This document shows positions 1 to 8,327 of a DNA stretch of 39,135 nt, piece by piece. Source of the stretch: Acidobacteriota bacterium. Lineage in GTDB: Bacteria; Acidobacteriota; Thermoanaerobaculia; Multivoradales; SZUA-115. The translations under genes were made by a program, and so were the position numbers. The notes below the pieces were generated by a model. The model saw only the letters and a list, made by a program, of their open reading frames with translations. It searched no databases and was not told the origin of the DNA. Location: positions 1 through 39,135 of the forward strand of contig JAJRVQ010000109.1 of NCBI GenBank assembly GCA_024277255.1, given 5' to 3'. Position 1 is the stretch's first letter, and each line of letters opens with the position of its first letter.

Positions 1-971
1 GCGGCCAGGCAGTTGGAGACGTTGTAGCGGCCGTGGAGCGGCAGCTCGATCGGCTGCGTCGTCGTCCGGCCGTGCTCGTCGAATTCGAGCAGGAAGCGGT
101 AGCCGACCTGGCCGCCGCCGGCCGCCGTTACCCTCGCTTCCACCGCTCGGGCACGCACCCGCGCAACGGGCTCTTCCTCGTCGGTCTTGCCGGCCGCTCG
201 CTCGCTGAACCACAGCGTCGGTCCGTCGGCCCGATGGCGGCCGATGGCAGCGACCACTTCGGGATCGTCGGCATTGGCGATGACCAGGCCGTCCGCCTTG
301 AGGCCGGCCAGCACCCCCGCCTTGGCGTCGGCGATGGCGCGCACCGAGGCGAAGTTCTCGAGGTGGGCGGCGCCGACGTTGAGCAGGACCACGGCATCGG
401 GTCGGGCCAGGCGGCTAACCCCGGCCAGCTCGTCAGGGGTCGACATGCCCATCTCGGCGACCATCCACTCGCTGTCGTCAGGGATGGCGAGCAGCGCCAG
501 CGGGAAGCCGTAAAGGTTGTTGAGGTTGCCGGGGCTCTTGGCCACCCGGTGGCGCTCGCCCAGCATCGCCGCCAGCAGCTCCTTGGTGGTCGTCTTGCCG
601 GCGGAGCCGGTGATGCCGACCAGCTTCTCGGGCGTCTGGCTACGCACGGCACGGGTCAGGGCGTGCAGCGCCTCGGTGGTGTCATCGACGCGGATCAACA
701 GAGCATCCTCGGGGGCGTCGACCACCTCCTGGTGAACCACGGCGGCGCTGGCGCCGGCCTCGAAGGCGGCGCGCACGAAGCAGTGGCCGTCGGTGTGCCG
801 GCCCGGCAGGGCGAAGAACAGGGCTCCGCCGCCCGCCTGGCGCGAGTCGAGGGCGGCGCCGGCATAGGTGGCACTGGCGCTTCCGGCGCCGGCGGTTGCG
901 GTGGCTCCACCCACGGTGGTCACGGTGCCTCCCATCGCCTTGGCCGCTTCATCGATGCGTCGCCGAGCCAA
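1..971 (-). CDS. murF: UDP-N-acetylmuramoyl-tripeptide--D-Ala-D-Ala ligase MurF (3' part beyond window)
   Basis: Cytoplasmic ligase that adds D-Ala-D-Ala to UDP-MurNAc-tripeptide with ATP. The reverse-strand frame stays open to the window edge. It shows the N-terminal Mur region (ALDSRQ, ALFFALPGRHTDGH), the P-loop GITGSAGKTTTKE, the typical KSPGNLNNLYGFPLALL stretch and EMGMSTPDELAGV. The last visible codons read LPLHGRYNVSNCLAA, as in the Mur central domain. I chose a TTG start at 971 because GGAGG (978-982) lies six bases before it, which makes the gene overlap the end of murE by 23 bp. The first in-frame ATG is at 935. The C-terminal domain is outside the window. Last visible gene of the dcw operon. 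Confidence 0.93.
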   Translation of the reverse strand, partial: MARRRIDEAAKAMGGTVTTVGGATATAGAGSASATYAGAALDSRQAGGGALFFALPGRHTDGHCFVRAAFEAGASAAVVHQEVVDAPEDALLIRVDDTTEALHALTRAVRSQTPEKLVGITGSAGKTTTKELLAAMLGERHRVAKSPGNLNNLYGFPLALLAIPDDSEWMVAEMGMSTPDELAGVSRLARPDAVVLLNVGAAHLENFASVRAIADAKAGVLAGLKADGLVIANADDPEVVAAIGRHRADGPTLWFSERAAGKTDEEEPVARVRARAVEARVTAAGGGQVGYRFLLEFDEHGRTTTQPIELPLHGRYNVSNCLA

Positions 972-2475
972 ATCTCGCCTCCAGGGCTGCTTGCAGCTCG
1001 TCGTGATCGGAGAAGGTGAAACGGCGCTCGCCGACGATCTGGTCACTCTCATGACCTTTGCCGGCCAGCAAGATGGCGGTCCTCTCGCTGTTCCACTCGG
1101 CGGCCAATGCGACCGCACGGCGAATCGCCTCGCGGCGATCGGGGACGACCTCGTACTCGGCCTTGCCGCCCTCGCGAAGGCCCGCCTCGACGGCGGCGAT
1201 GATGGCCAGCGGATCCTCCCGCCGCGGGTTGTCCGAGGTCAGCACCACGTAGTCGGCCAGCCTGCCGGCCACCCGCCCCATCAACGGCCGCTTGCCGGGG
1301 TCGCGATCGCCGCCGCAGCCGAAGACCAGCAAGATGCGGCGGTCATCCAGCTCGCGTAGCGAGGAGAGGGCCGCTTCGAGCGCTCCGTCGGTGTGGGCGT
1401 AGTCGACGTAGGCGGCGAAGGGCTGGCCGCCGTCGATCGCCTCCAGCCGGCCGCGTACCGGCCGCTGCACGGCCAGCGCCGCGGTCACCGCCTGGTGGGG
1501 CAGCTCGAGGGCCTCGGCGACCGCCGCCGCGGCGGTCAGGTTGAGCAGGTTGTAGCGGCCGAGCAACGGCGTGTCGAAGGGCAGATCACCGCGCGGGGTG
1601 GCGAGCACGCCGCGGGTTCCCGTCGGTGTCAACTCGACCTCGCGCGGTGCGATGTCGCCGCCGGCACCCCAGGTGAGGATCGAGATCCCCTCGGCGCTGA
1701 GTTCTTGGTGCAACCGCTGACCGTAGCTGTCCTCGGTCGGAAGCACCGCGATGCCGGAGGGCTCCAGCTGGTCGAAGAGTCGTCGTTTGGCCAGGTAGTA
1801 GTCCTCGAAGCCGTGGTGGAAATCGAAATGGTCGCGCGACAGGTTGGTGAAGGCGGCGACGCGGTAGAGGGCGCCGGCCACCCGCCCCTGGACGAGAGCG
1901 TGGCTGGAGACTTCCATCGTCACTGCCTCGGCGCCGGCCTGGCGCATGCGGCGCAGCGTGGCGTAGAAGTCGGGCGCTTCCGGCGTGGTCGGCGTGCTGG
2001 TTTCGCCGGCGAAGGGCTCGCCATCGAGGCGGAAACCCAGGGTGCCCATGGCGCCGGTGCTCAAGCCCGCCGCCTGCAGAATCGAGGCGGTGAGCGCGAC
2101 GAGGGTCGATTTTCCGTTGGTGCCGGTGATGCCGACCATGGTCATCTCGCGGTCCGGATGGCCGTAGAGACGGGCGGCGAGCGGGGCCAGGAGACCGTGC
2201 GGTTGCTCGGTGGTGATCCAGGCGATCCGCTGCCGGGTGTCGGGTCGCTCCTCGGCGAGGGGTGGGCCGGAAGCGAGGATGGCCACCGCTCCCCTCTCGA
2301 CCGCCTGGGCGGCGAAACGCCGGCCGTCGAAGTTCTCCCCCAAGCAGGCGACAAACAGGTCACCGGGCACCACGCGCCGTGAGTCGTGGGTGATGCCACG
2401 GACCTCGACGTCGCCCAGGCTCGCCATCGCCGGCAACACGGCGGGCATTCCCGCCATCAGGTCGGATACGGTCAT
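949..2475 (-). CDS. murE: UDP-N-acetylmuramoyl-tripeptide synthetase MurE
   Basis: Cytoplasmic Mur ligase adding the third stem residue to UDP-MurNAc-L-Ala-D-Glu. It is 508 residues, normal for the family. Visible motifs are GITGTNGKSTLVAL (ATP P-loop), TPTTPEAPDF, TMEVSSHAL, NLSRDHFDFH (including the lysine-carbamylation region), YVDYAHTDGALE and TSDNPRREDPL. DNPRREDP resembles the DNPR motif of meso-diaminopimelate-adding enzymes, so DAP is the likely substrate; this fits the lysA and epimerase genes elsewhere in the window. The ATG at 2475 overlaps the ftsI stop in an ATGA arrangement, implying translational coupling. Confidence 0.96.
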   Translation of the reverse strand: MTVSDLMAGMPAVLPAMASLGDVEVRGITHDSRRVVPGDLFVACLGENFDGRRFAAQAVERGAVAILASGPPLAEERPDTRQRIAWITTEQPHGLLAPLAARLYGHPDREMTMVGITGTNGKSTLVALTASILQAAGLSTGAMGTLGFRLDGEPFAGETSTPTTPEAPDFYATLRRMRQAGAEAVTMEVSSHALVQGRVAGALYRVAAFTNLSRDHFDFHHGFEDYYLAKRRLFDQLEPSGIAVLPTEDSYGQRLHQELSAEGISILTWGAGGDIAPREVELTPTGTRGVLATPRGDLPFDTPLLGRYNLLNLTAAAAVAEALELPHQAVTAALAVQRPVRGRLEAIDGGQPFAAYVDYAHTDGALEAALSSLRELDDRRILLVFGCGGDRDPGKRPLMGRVAGRLADYVVLTSDNPRREDPLAIIAAVEAGLREGGKAEYEVVPDRREAIRRAVALAAEWNSERTAILLAGKGHESDQIVGERRFTFSDHDELQAALEARFGSATHR

Positions 2476-4223
2476 CCGCCGGCCTCCGCCTTGTCGACCT
2501 TTATGTCGACCTTCATATCGACCTTCATATCGGGAGGCACGGCGAGCGCGACCAGGGCCTGGCGGGCGATCGCCGCGAAGACAGGGGCCGCCACCGCGCC
2601 GCCGTGGATGTTGCCGCGCGGCCGGTCGATGACCACCGCGGCGACCAGGCGGGCGTCGCGCGAGGGGCCGTAGCCGGCAAAGACGGCGATGTGATCGGTG
2701 GGGGAGTAGCCGCCGGCGACGGCTTTCTGTGCCGTACCGGTCTTGCCGGCCATCCGGTAGCCTTCGATCTGAACCCGTTTTGCCGTGCCTTCGGCGACCA
2801 CCGCTTCGAGCAGCCGTCCTAGTTGCCGGGCCGTGGCGGGTGACATGACGCGCCGGACCGCCCTTGGTTGACCGACGCTCCGGCGCTCGGCGCCGCTGCC
2901 GATCGCCTCGACGAGGTAGGGCTCCATCAGCATGCCGCCGTTGGCGATGGCGCCGAAGGCGGCGGCGAGTTGAATGGCGGTGACCGAGATTCCCTGGCCG
3001 AAGGCGGCATAGGCACCGGTGCGCGGCGGCCAATCCTCGACGGGGCGCAGGATTCCCGGGTTCTCCCCCGGCAGGTCGATGTGGCTCTTGGCGCCGAAGC
3101 CGTAGGCGAGCATCTGCTGGTAGAACCGCTCATCGCCGATCCGCCGCTGGACCTTGATCGTTCCGATGTTGCTCGACTTGGAGATCACCTCGCGGAAGGT
3201 CAACAAGCCAAAAGGCTTGTAGTCGCGAATGGCGACCCCTTGGACGAGCATCTTGCCCATTTCGCAATCGATGATGTCGCTGGGATCGATGAGGTTCTCT
3301 TCCAGTGCGGCGGCGGCGACCACCACTTTGAACACCGACCCGGGCTCGAAGGCGTCGGCGACAACACGGTTTCGCCAGCGCTCTTCGCGGTCTGTGTAGG
3401 CGCCGAAACGGTTAGGGTCGAAAGTCGGCCAGGAGGCCATCGCCTTGACCGCGCCGGTCGTGGGGTCGAGCAGCACCACACTCCCGGAAGCGGCGTTGAA
3501 CTTGCGGATGGCGGCGGCCAACTCGCGTTCGGCCATGTGCTGCAAGGCACCGTCGAGGGTCAGATGGAGGTCGCGCCCGGGCCGTGCGGCGTCGGAGGCC
3601 AGACCGGGGGCCACCGCCAGCTGACCGTTGGCATCGCGCAGCACGATCCGCTGGCCAATATGGCCGGCGACCACCTTCTCGTATTGTGCTTCGATCCCGG
3701 CCAGGCCATGAAAATCGGTGCCGACGAAACCCAGAACGTGGGCGGCGAGTTCACCGTAAGGGTAGAAACGACGGCTTTCCTCGCGCCAGTGGATGCCCGG
3801 CAGTTGCAGCTCTTTGACCTTGGCGGCGACCGATTCGTCCACCTGACGCGCCAGCCAAGCGAACTGGTTGGAGGCGGTCAACCGCTCCACGAGTTCGGCC
3901 CTGGGCAGGCCAAGAATCGGTGCCAGCGCTTCGGCGACCGCGGCGGGATTCTCGATGGCTTGCGGGTCGGCGTAGATCGAGTCCGCGGGTGCCGAAACCG
4001 CCAGTTCGCGGCCGGCGGCGTCGAACAACGTGCCGCGCGGCGGGTTGAGGGTGATCTCGCGGTGGTGCTGCTTGCGCGCCAACTCGGCGTAGTAATCGTG
4101 ACGCTCGATCTGCAGATAGCCAAGCCGCGCTCCGGCGGTGAGGAAACCGGCCGCCAGCAGGGTGACGAAGGTCGCCAGTCGCCAACCGGCTTTCTGCTGC
4201 CGTGCCTCGATCAGCGTGCTCAC
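2472..4223 (-). CDS. ftsI: Peptidoglycan D,D-transpeptidase FtsI (class B PBP3)
   Basis: Septal transpeptidase anchored in the inner membrane. 583 residues. One N-terminal membrane segment (about residues 15-32) is followed by the PBP dimerisation domain. The transpeptidase domain has all three motifs: S296-V-F-K299 (in EPGSVFK), S350-S-N352 and K494-T-G-T497. No PASTA domain is visible. The C-terminus carries a short repeat, residues 565-577 (DMKVDMKVDIKVD), encoded by a 12-bp tandem repeat and absent from ordinary FtsI proteins. The GTG start at 4223 overlaps the ftsL stop by four bases, and the stop overlaps the murE start by two. Confidence 0.95.
   Translation of the reverse strand: MSTLIEARQQKAGWRLATFVTLLAAGFLTAGARLGYLQIERHDYYAELARKQHHREITLNPPRGTLFDAAGRELAVSAPADSIYADPQAIENPAAVAEALAPILGLPRAELVERLTASNQFAWLARQVDESVAAKVKELQLPGIHWREESRRFYPYGELAAHVLGFVGTDFHGLAGIEAQYEKVVAGHIGQRIVLRDANGQLAVAPGLASDAARPGRDLHLTLDGALQHMAERELAAAIRKFNAASGSVVLLDPTTGAVKAMASWPTFDPNRFGAYTDREERWRNRVVADAFEPGSVFKVVVAAAALEENLIDPSDIIDCEMGKMLVQGVAIRDYKPFGLLTFREVISKSSNIGTIKVQRRIGDERFYQQMLAYGFGAKSHIDLPGENPGILRPVEDWPPRTGAYAAFGQGISVTAIQLAAAFGAIANGGMLMEPYLVEAIGSGAERRSVGQPRAVRRVMSPATARQLGRLLEAVVAEGTAKRVQIEGYRMAGKTGTAQKAVAGGYSPTDHIAVFAGYGPSRDARLVAAVVIDRPRGNIHGGAVAAPVFAAIARQALVALAVPPDMKVDMKVDIKVDKAEAGG
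2496..2531 (-). repeat. 12-bp tandem repeat x3 at the 3' end of ftsI
   Basis: Three successive 12-bp units (plus strand GACCTTTATGTC, GACCTTCATATC, GACCTTCATATC) encode the repeating D-M/I-K-V tetrapeptide at the FtsI C-terminus. The reading frame is kept. Confidence 0.9.
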
Positions 4224-4630
4224 CGTTCACCTCGGCCGGCGCCACGCTCCGGCACCTCACGCTCCAGCCGCGGCGCCGGGTGCACGATCTGCTGGTAGTG
4301 AACGGTCTGGCCCACCGTTTGCGGTTGCAGGCCCAGTCGCTCGCTGGCCAGCCGCTCGATGCGAGCCGGGTGAGCCTGCTTGCCGGCTTCGAGGCGTAGG
4401 TGGCGCTCTTGGCGCTGCAATTGGTGCAAGGTGGTTTCGAGCTTGTTGATGCGGTAGCCGGTCGACAGGGTCTGTAACTCGACCCAGGTGTAGCCGAGCA
4501 GCCCGGCAGCCAGTGGCACCAGCGCCAGAATCACCAGCAACAGCTCACGCCGCCGTCGCCCATCCCGCTCGCGGCGGAGATAGGTGTTGGTCGGCGCGCG
4601 GCGCAGGGTTTGAGCGTAGGGGGTCTTCAA
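4220..4630 (-). CDS. ftsL: Cell-division protein FtsL-like
   Basis: Small bitopic division protein expected to pair with FtsB and stabilise the FtsQLB/FtsWI complex. 136 residues: a basic cytoplasmic N-terminus (RRERDGRRRR), one membrane segment (about 30-48, LLLVILALVPLAAGLLGYTW), then a periplasmic coiled-coil-like stretch (about 55-100, NKLETTLHQLQRQERHLRLE). The fold plus the position between rsmH and ftsI identify it; sequence identity in this family is always low. Start is TTG at 4630, with a GAGG element 11 bases upstream. The stop overlaps the ftsI GTG. Confidence 0.85.
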   Translation of the reverse strand: MKTPYAQTLRRAPTNTYLRRERDGRRRRELLLVILALVPLAAGLLGYTWVELQTLSTGYRINKLETTLHQLQRQERHLRLEAGKQAHPARIERLASERLGLQPQTVGQTVHYQQIVHPAPRLEREVPERGAGRGER

Positions 4631-4656
4631 CCGAAGGGTGCCTCAATTAGATGCGG

Positions 4657-5598
4657 TCAAATGCGGCGTGCGGCTCGCAGCCGAGCCGAACGCGAACGAG
4701 GGTTGGCCTCCACCTCGTCAGCGCTGGGTCGCAGCGGCTTCTTGGTCAATACCTCGATCAGCTGAGTCTCGGCGTGGGGTCGACCGGTGATCTGGTCGAT
4801 CTGTCCGCGCGCCAGTTCCCGGACACGGTTCTTGACGATGCGGTCTTCCAAGCTGTGGTACGAGATCACCACCAGCCGACCCTCTTGGTCGAGCAGGTTG
4901 ACCGCTTGGTCGATGGTGCGGCCGAGGCCGGCCAGCTCTTGGTTGACCTCGATGCGCAGCGCCTGAAAAACGCGGGTCGCGGGATCGATTTTGGGGAGCT
5001 GTCCCCGCCGGTTGCGGCGCCCGGGCGGCCGCACACGGTGGATCACTTCGACCAGATCGCCGGTCGTCTTGAGTGGTCGCTCGCCGCGCGCTTTGGTCAC
5101 CGCGCGGGCGATGCTCCGAGCGTGCCTTTCTTCGCCGAGTTCTTTGAAGATGCGTTGCAATTCGGCCTCCGGGTAACGGTTGATGACCTCGGCGGCGGTT
5201 AGGCCGTCGGTTCCCATGCGCATGTCAAGAGGTCCATCGCGGCGAAAGCTGAAGCCGCGGCGGGCGATGTCGAGTTGAAGGGAGGAGACTCCAAGATCGG
5301 CCAGGATGCCGGCCGGTCGCCCCCAATCGCCGTGCGCTTCAAGCAGCGCGGCGAGATCGAAGAAGTTGCCTTCCACCAGTCGTATGCGCTGGTCAAACGG
5401 CGCCAGCCGCCGGCCTGCCACCGCCAGAGCCTCCGGGTCGCGGTCGATACCGATGAGTCGGATCTCCGGGTATGCGGCCAGCAAGTGCTCCGCATGGCCG
5501 CCGAGGCCGAGCGTGCAGTCGACGAACAGGCCACCGCGCTGCGGAGCGAGGAAGCCGGTGGTTTCGTGGAGCAGGACTGGTACGTGGGTGGCATTCAA
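4657..5598 (-). CDS. rsmH: 16S rRNA (cytosine(1402)-N4)-methyltransferase RsmH (MraW)
   Basis: SAM-dependent methyltransferase of 16S rRNA C1402, cytoplasmic. 313 residues, the usual length. The sequence opens with HVPVLLHET, followed by the SAM-binding loop DCTLGLGGHAEHLL, IGIDRDPEAL, ILADLGVSSLQLD, FSFRRDGPLDMRM, ATRVFQALRIEVNQEL and VISYHSLEDRIVK, all family signatures. The start is TTG at 5598, preceded by GGGGAG six bases upstream. It lies 44 bp after mraZ and 26 bp before ftsL, the standard dcw order. Confidence 0.97.
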   Translation of the reverse strand: MNATHVPVLLHETTGFLAPQRGGLFVDCTLGLGGHAEHLLAAYPEIRLIGIDRDPEALAVAGRRLAPFDQRIRLVEGNFFDLAALLEAHGDWGRPAGILADLGVSSLQLDIARRGFSFRRDGPLDMRMGTDGLTAAEVINRYPEAELQRIFKELGEERHARSIARAVTKARGERPLKTTGDLVEVIHRVRPPGRRNRRGQLPKIDPATRVFQALRIEVNQELAGLGRTIDQAVNLLDQEGRLVVISYHSLEDRIVKNRVRELARGQIDQITGRPHAETQLIEVLTKKPLRPSADEVEANPRSRSARLRAARRI

Positions 5599-5618
5599 GG
5601 CTTCTCCCCTGGTTGGGG

Positions 5619-5642
5619 GGTTGTTGTTGTTGGTGGTGGTGG
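5619..5642. repeat. Trinucleotide run between mraZ and rsmH
   Basis: On the coding (minus) strand the mraZ-rsmH spacer is a run of CCA triplets passing into CAA triplets, just before the rsmH ribosome-binding site. A simple-sequence, unstructured spacer. Confidence 0.7.
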
Positions 5643-6083
5643 TCAGATGCCGTGTTCACTCAGAACGGTGAAGTCGTCGTCGGTGAATGGGCGGTCGTCG
5701 AGTCGCTGGGCAAATCGGTCGTGGTTCCAGACCACCAGGTGGTCGAGGTGGGCACTGACCACGACTTCGCCCACAATTTCGGCCTTGTCGCGTAGAATCG
5801 GCGGGATCACCAGCCGACCTTGAGCGTCGAGCCGAGTCTGCTGTCCGAAGTAGCTAACCCGTTCCAGATAGGCGACTTTGGTGCGGTTGGTGGAAGGCAT
5901 GGCGGCGAGCCGCGCCTCGATTTCTTCCCACACGGGGAGCGGATAGAGCAGGGCTGACTGCCCGTCGACCGAAGTCACGAACAGCTCCGTACCCCACTCC
6001 TGCTCAATATGGCGACGGAAGTCCGTCGGCACTTTGAGCCGGCCTTTAGTGTCTATCTTTGCTGGAGAGCTTCCACGAAACAC
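5643..6083 (-). CDS. mraZ: Transcriptional regulator MraZ
   Basis: DNA-binding regulator of the dcw operon, active as a ring-shaped oligomer of SpoVT/AbrB-like folds. 146 residues from a GTG start at 6083, matching the usual 140-150. The first residues FRGSSPAKIDTKGRLKVP are the first MraZ half-domain, and QQTRLDAQGRLVIPPILRD is the second. A GGGGTGG element precedes the GTG. A longer in-frame extension exists upstream but would run through the promoter and operator, so I reject it. First gene of the mraZ-rsmH-ftsL-ftsI-murE-murF operon, and probably autoregulated through the boxes at 6160-6193. Confidence 0.95.
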   Translation of the reverse strand: MFRGSSPAKIDTKGRLKVPTDFRRHIEQEWGTELFVTSVDGQSALLYPLPVWEEIEARLAAMPSTNRTKVAYLERVSYFGQQTRLDAQGRLVIPPILRDKAEIVGEVVVSAHLDHLVVWNHDRFAQRLDDRPFTDDDFTVLSEHGI

Positions 6084-6143
6084 GAGTCCACCCCTAACCT
6101 TCACCGGCCCATCACAAGCCCCTCCAAGGAGTCTTAGCCCCAA

Positions 6144-6172
6144 AGTGTAGCTCTTGGCTCCACTTTTGTCCA
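6144..6172 (-). promoter_or_regulatory. Predicted sigma70-type promoter of mraZ/dcw
   Basis: Minus strand: -35 TGGACA (6172-6167), exact 17-bp spacer, -10 TACACT (6149-6144). It lies 60 bp ahead of the mraZ GTG. The -35 hexamer sits inside the MraZ box array, so a bound repressor would block it. Confidence 0.65.
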
Positions 6173-6193
6173 TTTTTGTCCACTTTAGGCCAC
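6160..6193 (-). promoter_or_regulatory. MraZ operator: four 10-bp-spaced TGG boxes
   Basis: Reading the minus strand, GTGGCCTAAA, GTGGACAAAA, ATGGACAAAA and GTGGAG follow each other with exactly 10-bp periodicity (box cores at 6193-6190, 6183-6180, 6173-6170 and 6163-6160). Direct TGG-containing repeats spaced by one helical turn upstream of mraZ are the known MraZ binding signature. The array lies between mraZ and the divergent lipoprotein gene, whose start is only 27 bp away, so both could respond. Confidence 0.8.
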
Positions 6194-6219
6194 GGGAAGG
6201 GCGAGATAGGCTATGGGGG

Positions 6220-8271
6220 ATGAAAACAGAACACTGGAGCTTGCTGGGTCTATTGGTGGGGGCGTTGGCCTTGGGTTCGTGCTCAGCAGAGTCGCCGCGG
6301 GTGTCGGAACTCGCGGCGGAGTCTGCTCGCCGACCTTCAATCTTGCTGGTGACGCTCGACACCACGCGGGCGGACCGATTGGGGCTGGAGTCGGGGTCTG
6401 AGGCGACTCCACAGTTGGATGCTTTGGCGCGGCGGGGGATCTATTTCTCGGCGGCTTACTCGACCGTCCCGACGACGCTGCCGTCGCATGTTTCGATGAT
6501 GACGGGGGTCTACCCGGCTGAGCATGGGGTGCGGGAGAACGCTCGGCATTTGGGTGAGGAGCGGGTGTTGTTGGCCGAGCGGTTGGGGGAGTTGGGGTAC
6601 CGGCGAGCAGCCTTTGTTTCGGGGTATCCGCTGGCGGCGCAGTTTGGGTTGGGGCGGGGGTTTGAGTCTTACGATGATGAGTTGGGGGCTCAGGGAGTTG
6701 AGCGGAGCGCGGCGGCGACGGTAGATGCGGCGTTGGCCCACCTGTCACAGGCGGGTGATGGGCCGCAGTTCGTTTGGGTTCATCTCTACGATCCGCACGA
6801 GCCTTACGATCCGCCGGAGCCGTTTCGGTCGCGTTTTCCTGAGGACCCGTATCTGGGTGAGATCGCCAATATGGATGGTGAGGTGGGGAGGTTGATCGAG
6901 GGGTTCGAGGCGCGGGTGGGGGCGGCGGGTGGGAAGATTCTGGTGATCGCGGACCATGGGGAGGGATTGGGCGATCATGGTGAGGCACTGCACGGCAACT
7001 TGCTCTATCAGGAGACGATGCGGGTGCCGTTGATCGTTGCCGGTTCCGGGATCGAGGCGGGGAAGGTTGCGCGGCCGGTGAGTAGCCGGCGGGTCTTTGA
7101 CACGGTTCTCGATTGGGCGGGTGAGGCGATGCCGCACTCTTTGCTCTCTGCATGGACTGAGCCGGTGATGGGGGAGGCGATGAAGCCTTTTCTCCAGTAT
7201 GGATGGCAGCCGCAGGTGATGGCGGTGGAGGGTGACCTCAAGGTGATCCGCTCGGGGGAGTTGGAACTCTACGACCTGAGCACCGATCCGGGTGAGACGA
7301 AGAATGTGGAGGGGGAGGTCGAGTGGAGTCGTGAGCTGCGCCGAGCCCTTCGCGATTATCCGTTCGTCCCGGAGCCGGCCCAGGTGGCACAGTCGGCGCA
7401 GGTGAGTCAGCAAGATCGCGAGCGGCTGGCCAGCTTGGGCTACGTCGGCTGGGAAGGCCGTTCGGTGCTGCGCGAGGGCGCGCCGAGCCCGCGGGAGATG
7501 ACTCATCTCTTCGCCGATCTGGATCGTGGCTCGGGACTCTTCGTGCGCCAGCGCTATGCCGAGGCGATCGAGACCTTTCAGCGGATCCTGGATCAAGACC
7601 CGAACAACTTGATGGTGGCTCTGCGCCTGGCGGTCGCCCATTCGGTGCAGGGGCACGACTCGCAGGCAAGCGCCTACTATGCGCGGGCTCAGGCGATCGA
7701 TCCGTCGTCGATCGACGTGCGTCACTATCAAGCGATGCACTTCTGCCGCCGGGGGCGCTGGGAGCAGGCGGAACCGCTCCTGATCAGTGTGGTCGCCCAG
7801 ATGCCCAGGAAGTTGCCGGCGCTCGAATGTCTGGTGCGCATCCGGCAGGAGCAGGGTCGCTTGGAGGATGCAGCGGCGTTGCTCGGGCGAGTGATCGCTC
7901 TGCAAGCGGAGCCGGGTGGCGCACTGGTCGAGCTGGGCCGGGTGCGGATGGCGCTTGAAGATACGCCCGGAGCCATCCGTGCTTTCGAAAGGGCTCGGTC
8001 GTTGCTAGGCGAGAGGTTCGACCACTCGTTGGACCTCGGCGTTTGCTACATGGCGCAGCGACGCTTGCAAGAGGCGCGATCCGCCTTGGACGCAGTGCCG
8101 AGGACTCATCCGGGCTACCCGTTGGCTCTGTTCAAGCGAGCACAGGTCAGCGTATTGCTCCACGAAGCGGACAGCGCGGATCGGGTGCGGTTGGCTTACC
8201 GCATGGCCGATCCACGGTTGCGCTCTTTGATCGCGGAAGAATCACTCTTTCGGGAATTGGCCTGGCGTTAG
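6220..8271 (+). CDS. Sulfatase-fold (alkaline phosphatase superfamily) lipoprotein with TPR repeats
   Basis: 683 residues from ATG 6220, which follows a G-rich ribosome-binding stretch. The N-terminus is a lipoprotein signal (hydrophobic 8-18, lipobox LGS-C21). Residues about 38-345 are a sulfatase-like metal hydrolase: first metal aspartate in LLVTLDTTRAD (D46), YSTVPTTLPSHVSMMTG, YDPHEPYDPPEPF and VIADHGEGLGDHGE. At the place of the sulfatase CxPSR motif it has T85-L-P-S-H89, so there is no cysteine or serine for formylglycine. A phospho- or other esterase/transferase with a threonine nucleophile is more likely than a true sulfatase. Residues about 430-680 are helical TPR-like repeats (AEAIETFQRILDQDPNN). 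Probably envelope-attached; substrate unknown. Confidence 0.82.
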   Translation: MKTEHWSLLGLLVGALALGSCSAESPRVSELAAESARRPSILLVTLDTTRADRLGLESGSEATPQLDALARRGIYFSAAYSTVPTTLPSHVSMMTGVYPAEHGVRENARHLGEERVLLAERLGELGYRRAAFVSGYPLAAQFGLGRGFESYDDELGAQGVERSAAATVDAALAHLSQAGDGPQFVWVHLYDPHEPYDPPEPFRSRFPEDPYLGEIANMDGEVGRLIEGFEARVGAAGGKILVIADHGEGLGDHGEALHGNLLYQETMRVPLIVAGSGIEAGKVARPVSSRRVFDTVLDWAGEAMPHSLLSAWTEPVMGEAMKPFLQYGWQPQVMAVEGDLKVIRSGELELYDLSTDPGETKNVEGEVEWSRELRRALRDYPFVPEPAQVAQSAQVSQQDRERLASLGYVGWEGRSVLREGAPSPREMTHLFADLDRGSGLFVRQRYAEAIETFQRILDQDPNNLMVALRLAVAHSVQGHDSQASAYYARAQAIDPSSIDVRHYQAMHFCRRGRWEQAEPLLISVVAQMPRKLPALECLVRIRQEQGRLEDAAALLGRVIALQAEPGGALVELGRVRMALEDTPGAIRAFERARSLLGERFDHSLDLGVCYMAQRRLQEARSALDAVPRTHPGYPLALFKRAQVSVLLHEADSADRVRLAYRMADPRLRSLIAEESLFRELAWR

Positions 8272-8279
8272 ATACAAAG

Positions 8280-8301
8280 AGAGGGGCCGGATGGCCCCTC
8301 T
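8280..8301. terminator. Hairpin between convergent genes
   Basis: A perfect 9-bp stem (AGAGGGGCC / GGCCCCTCT) with a GGAT loop sits 8 bp after the lipoprotein stop and 27 bp before the receptor stop. No long T-tract follows on either strand, but placement and stem strength suit a bidirectional terminator. Confidence 0.7.
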
Positions 8302-8327
8302 GTGCAAACTAACCTTGGTCGTTTCGG

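Noticed and set aside
33..4298. Long plus-strand open frames over the dcw genes (e.g. 33-1019, 1393-2382, 2868-4298)
   Set aside because: They are antisense to murF, murE and ftsI, whose motifs are unambiguous; the translations are low-complexity and arise from high GC.
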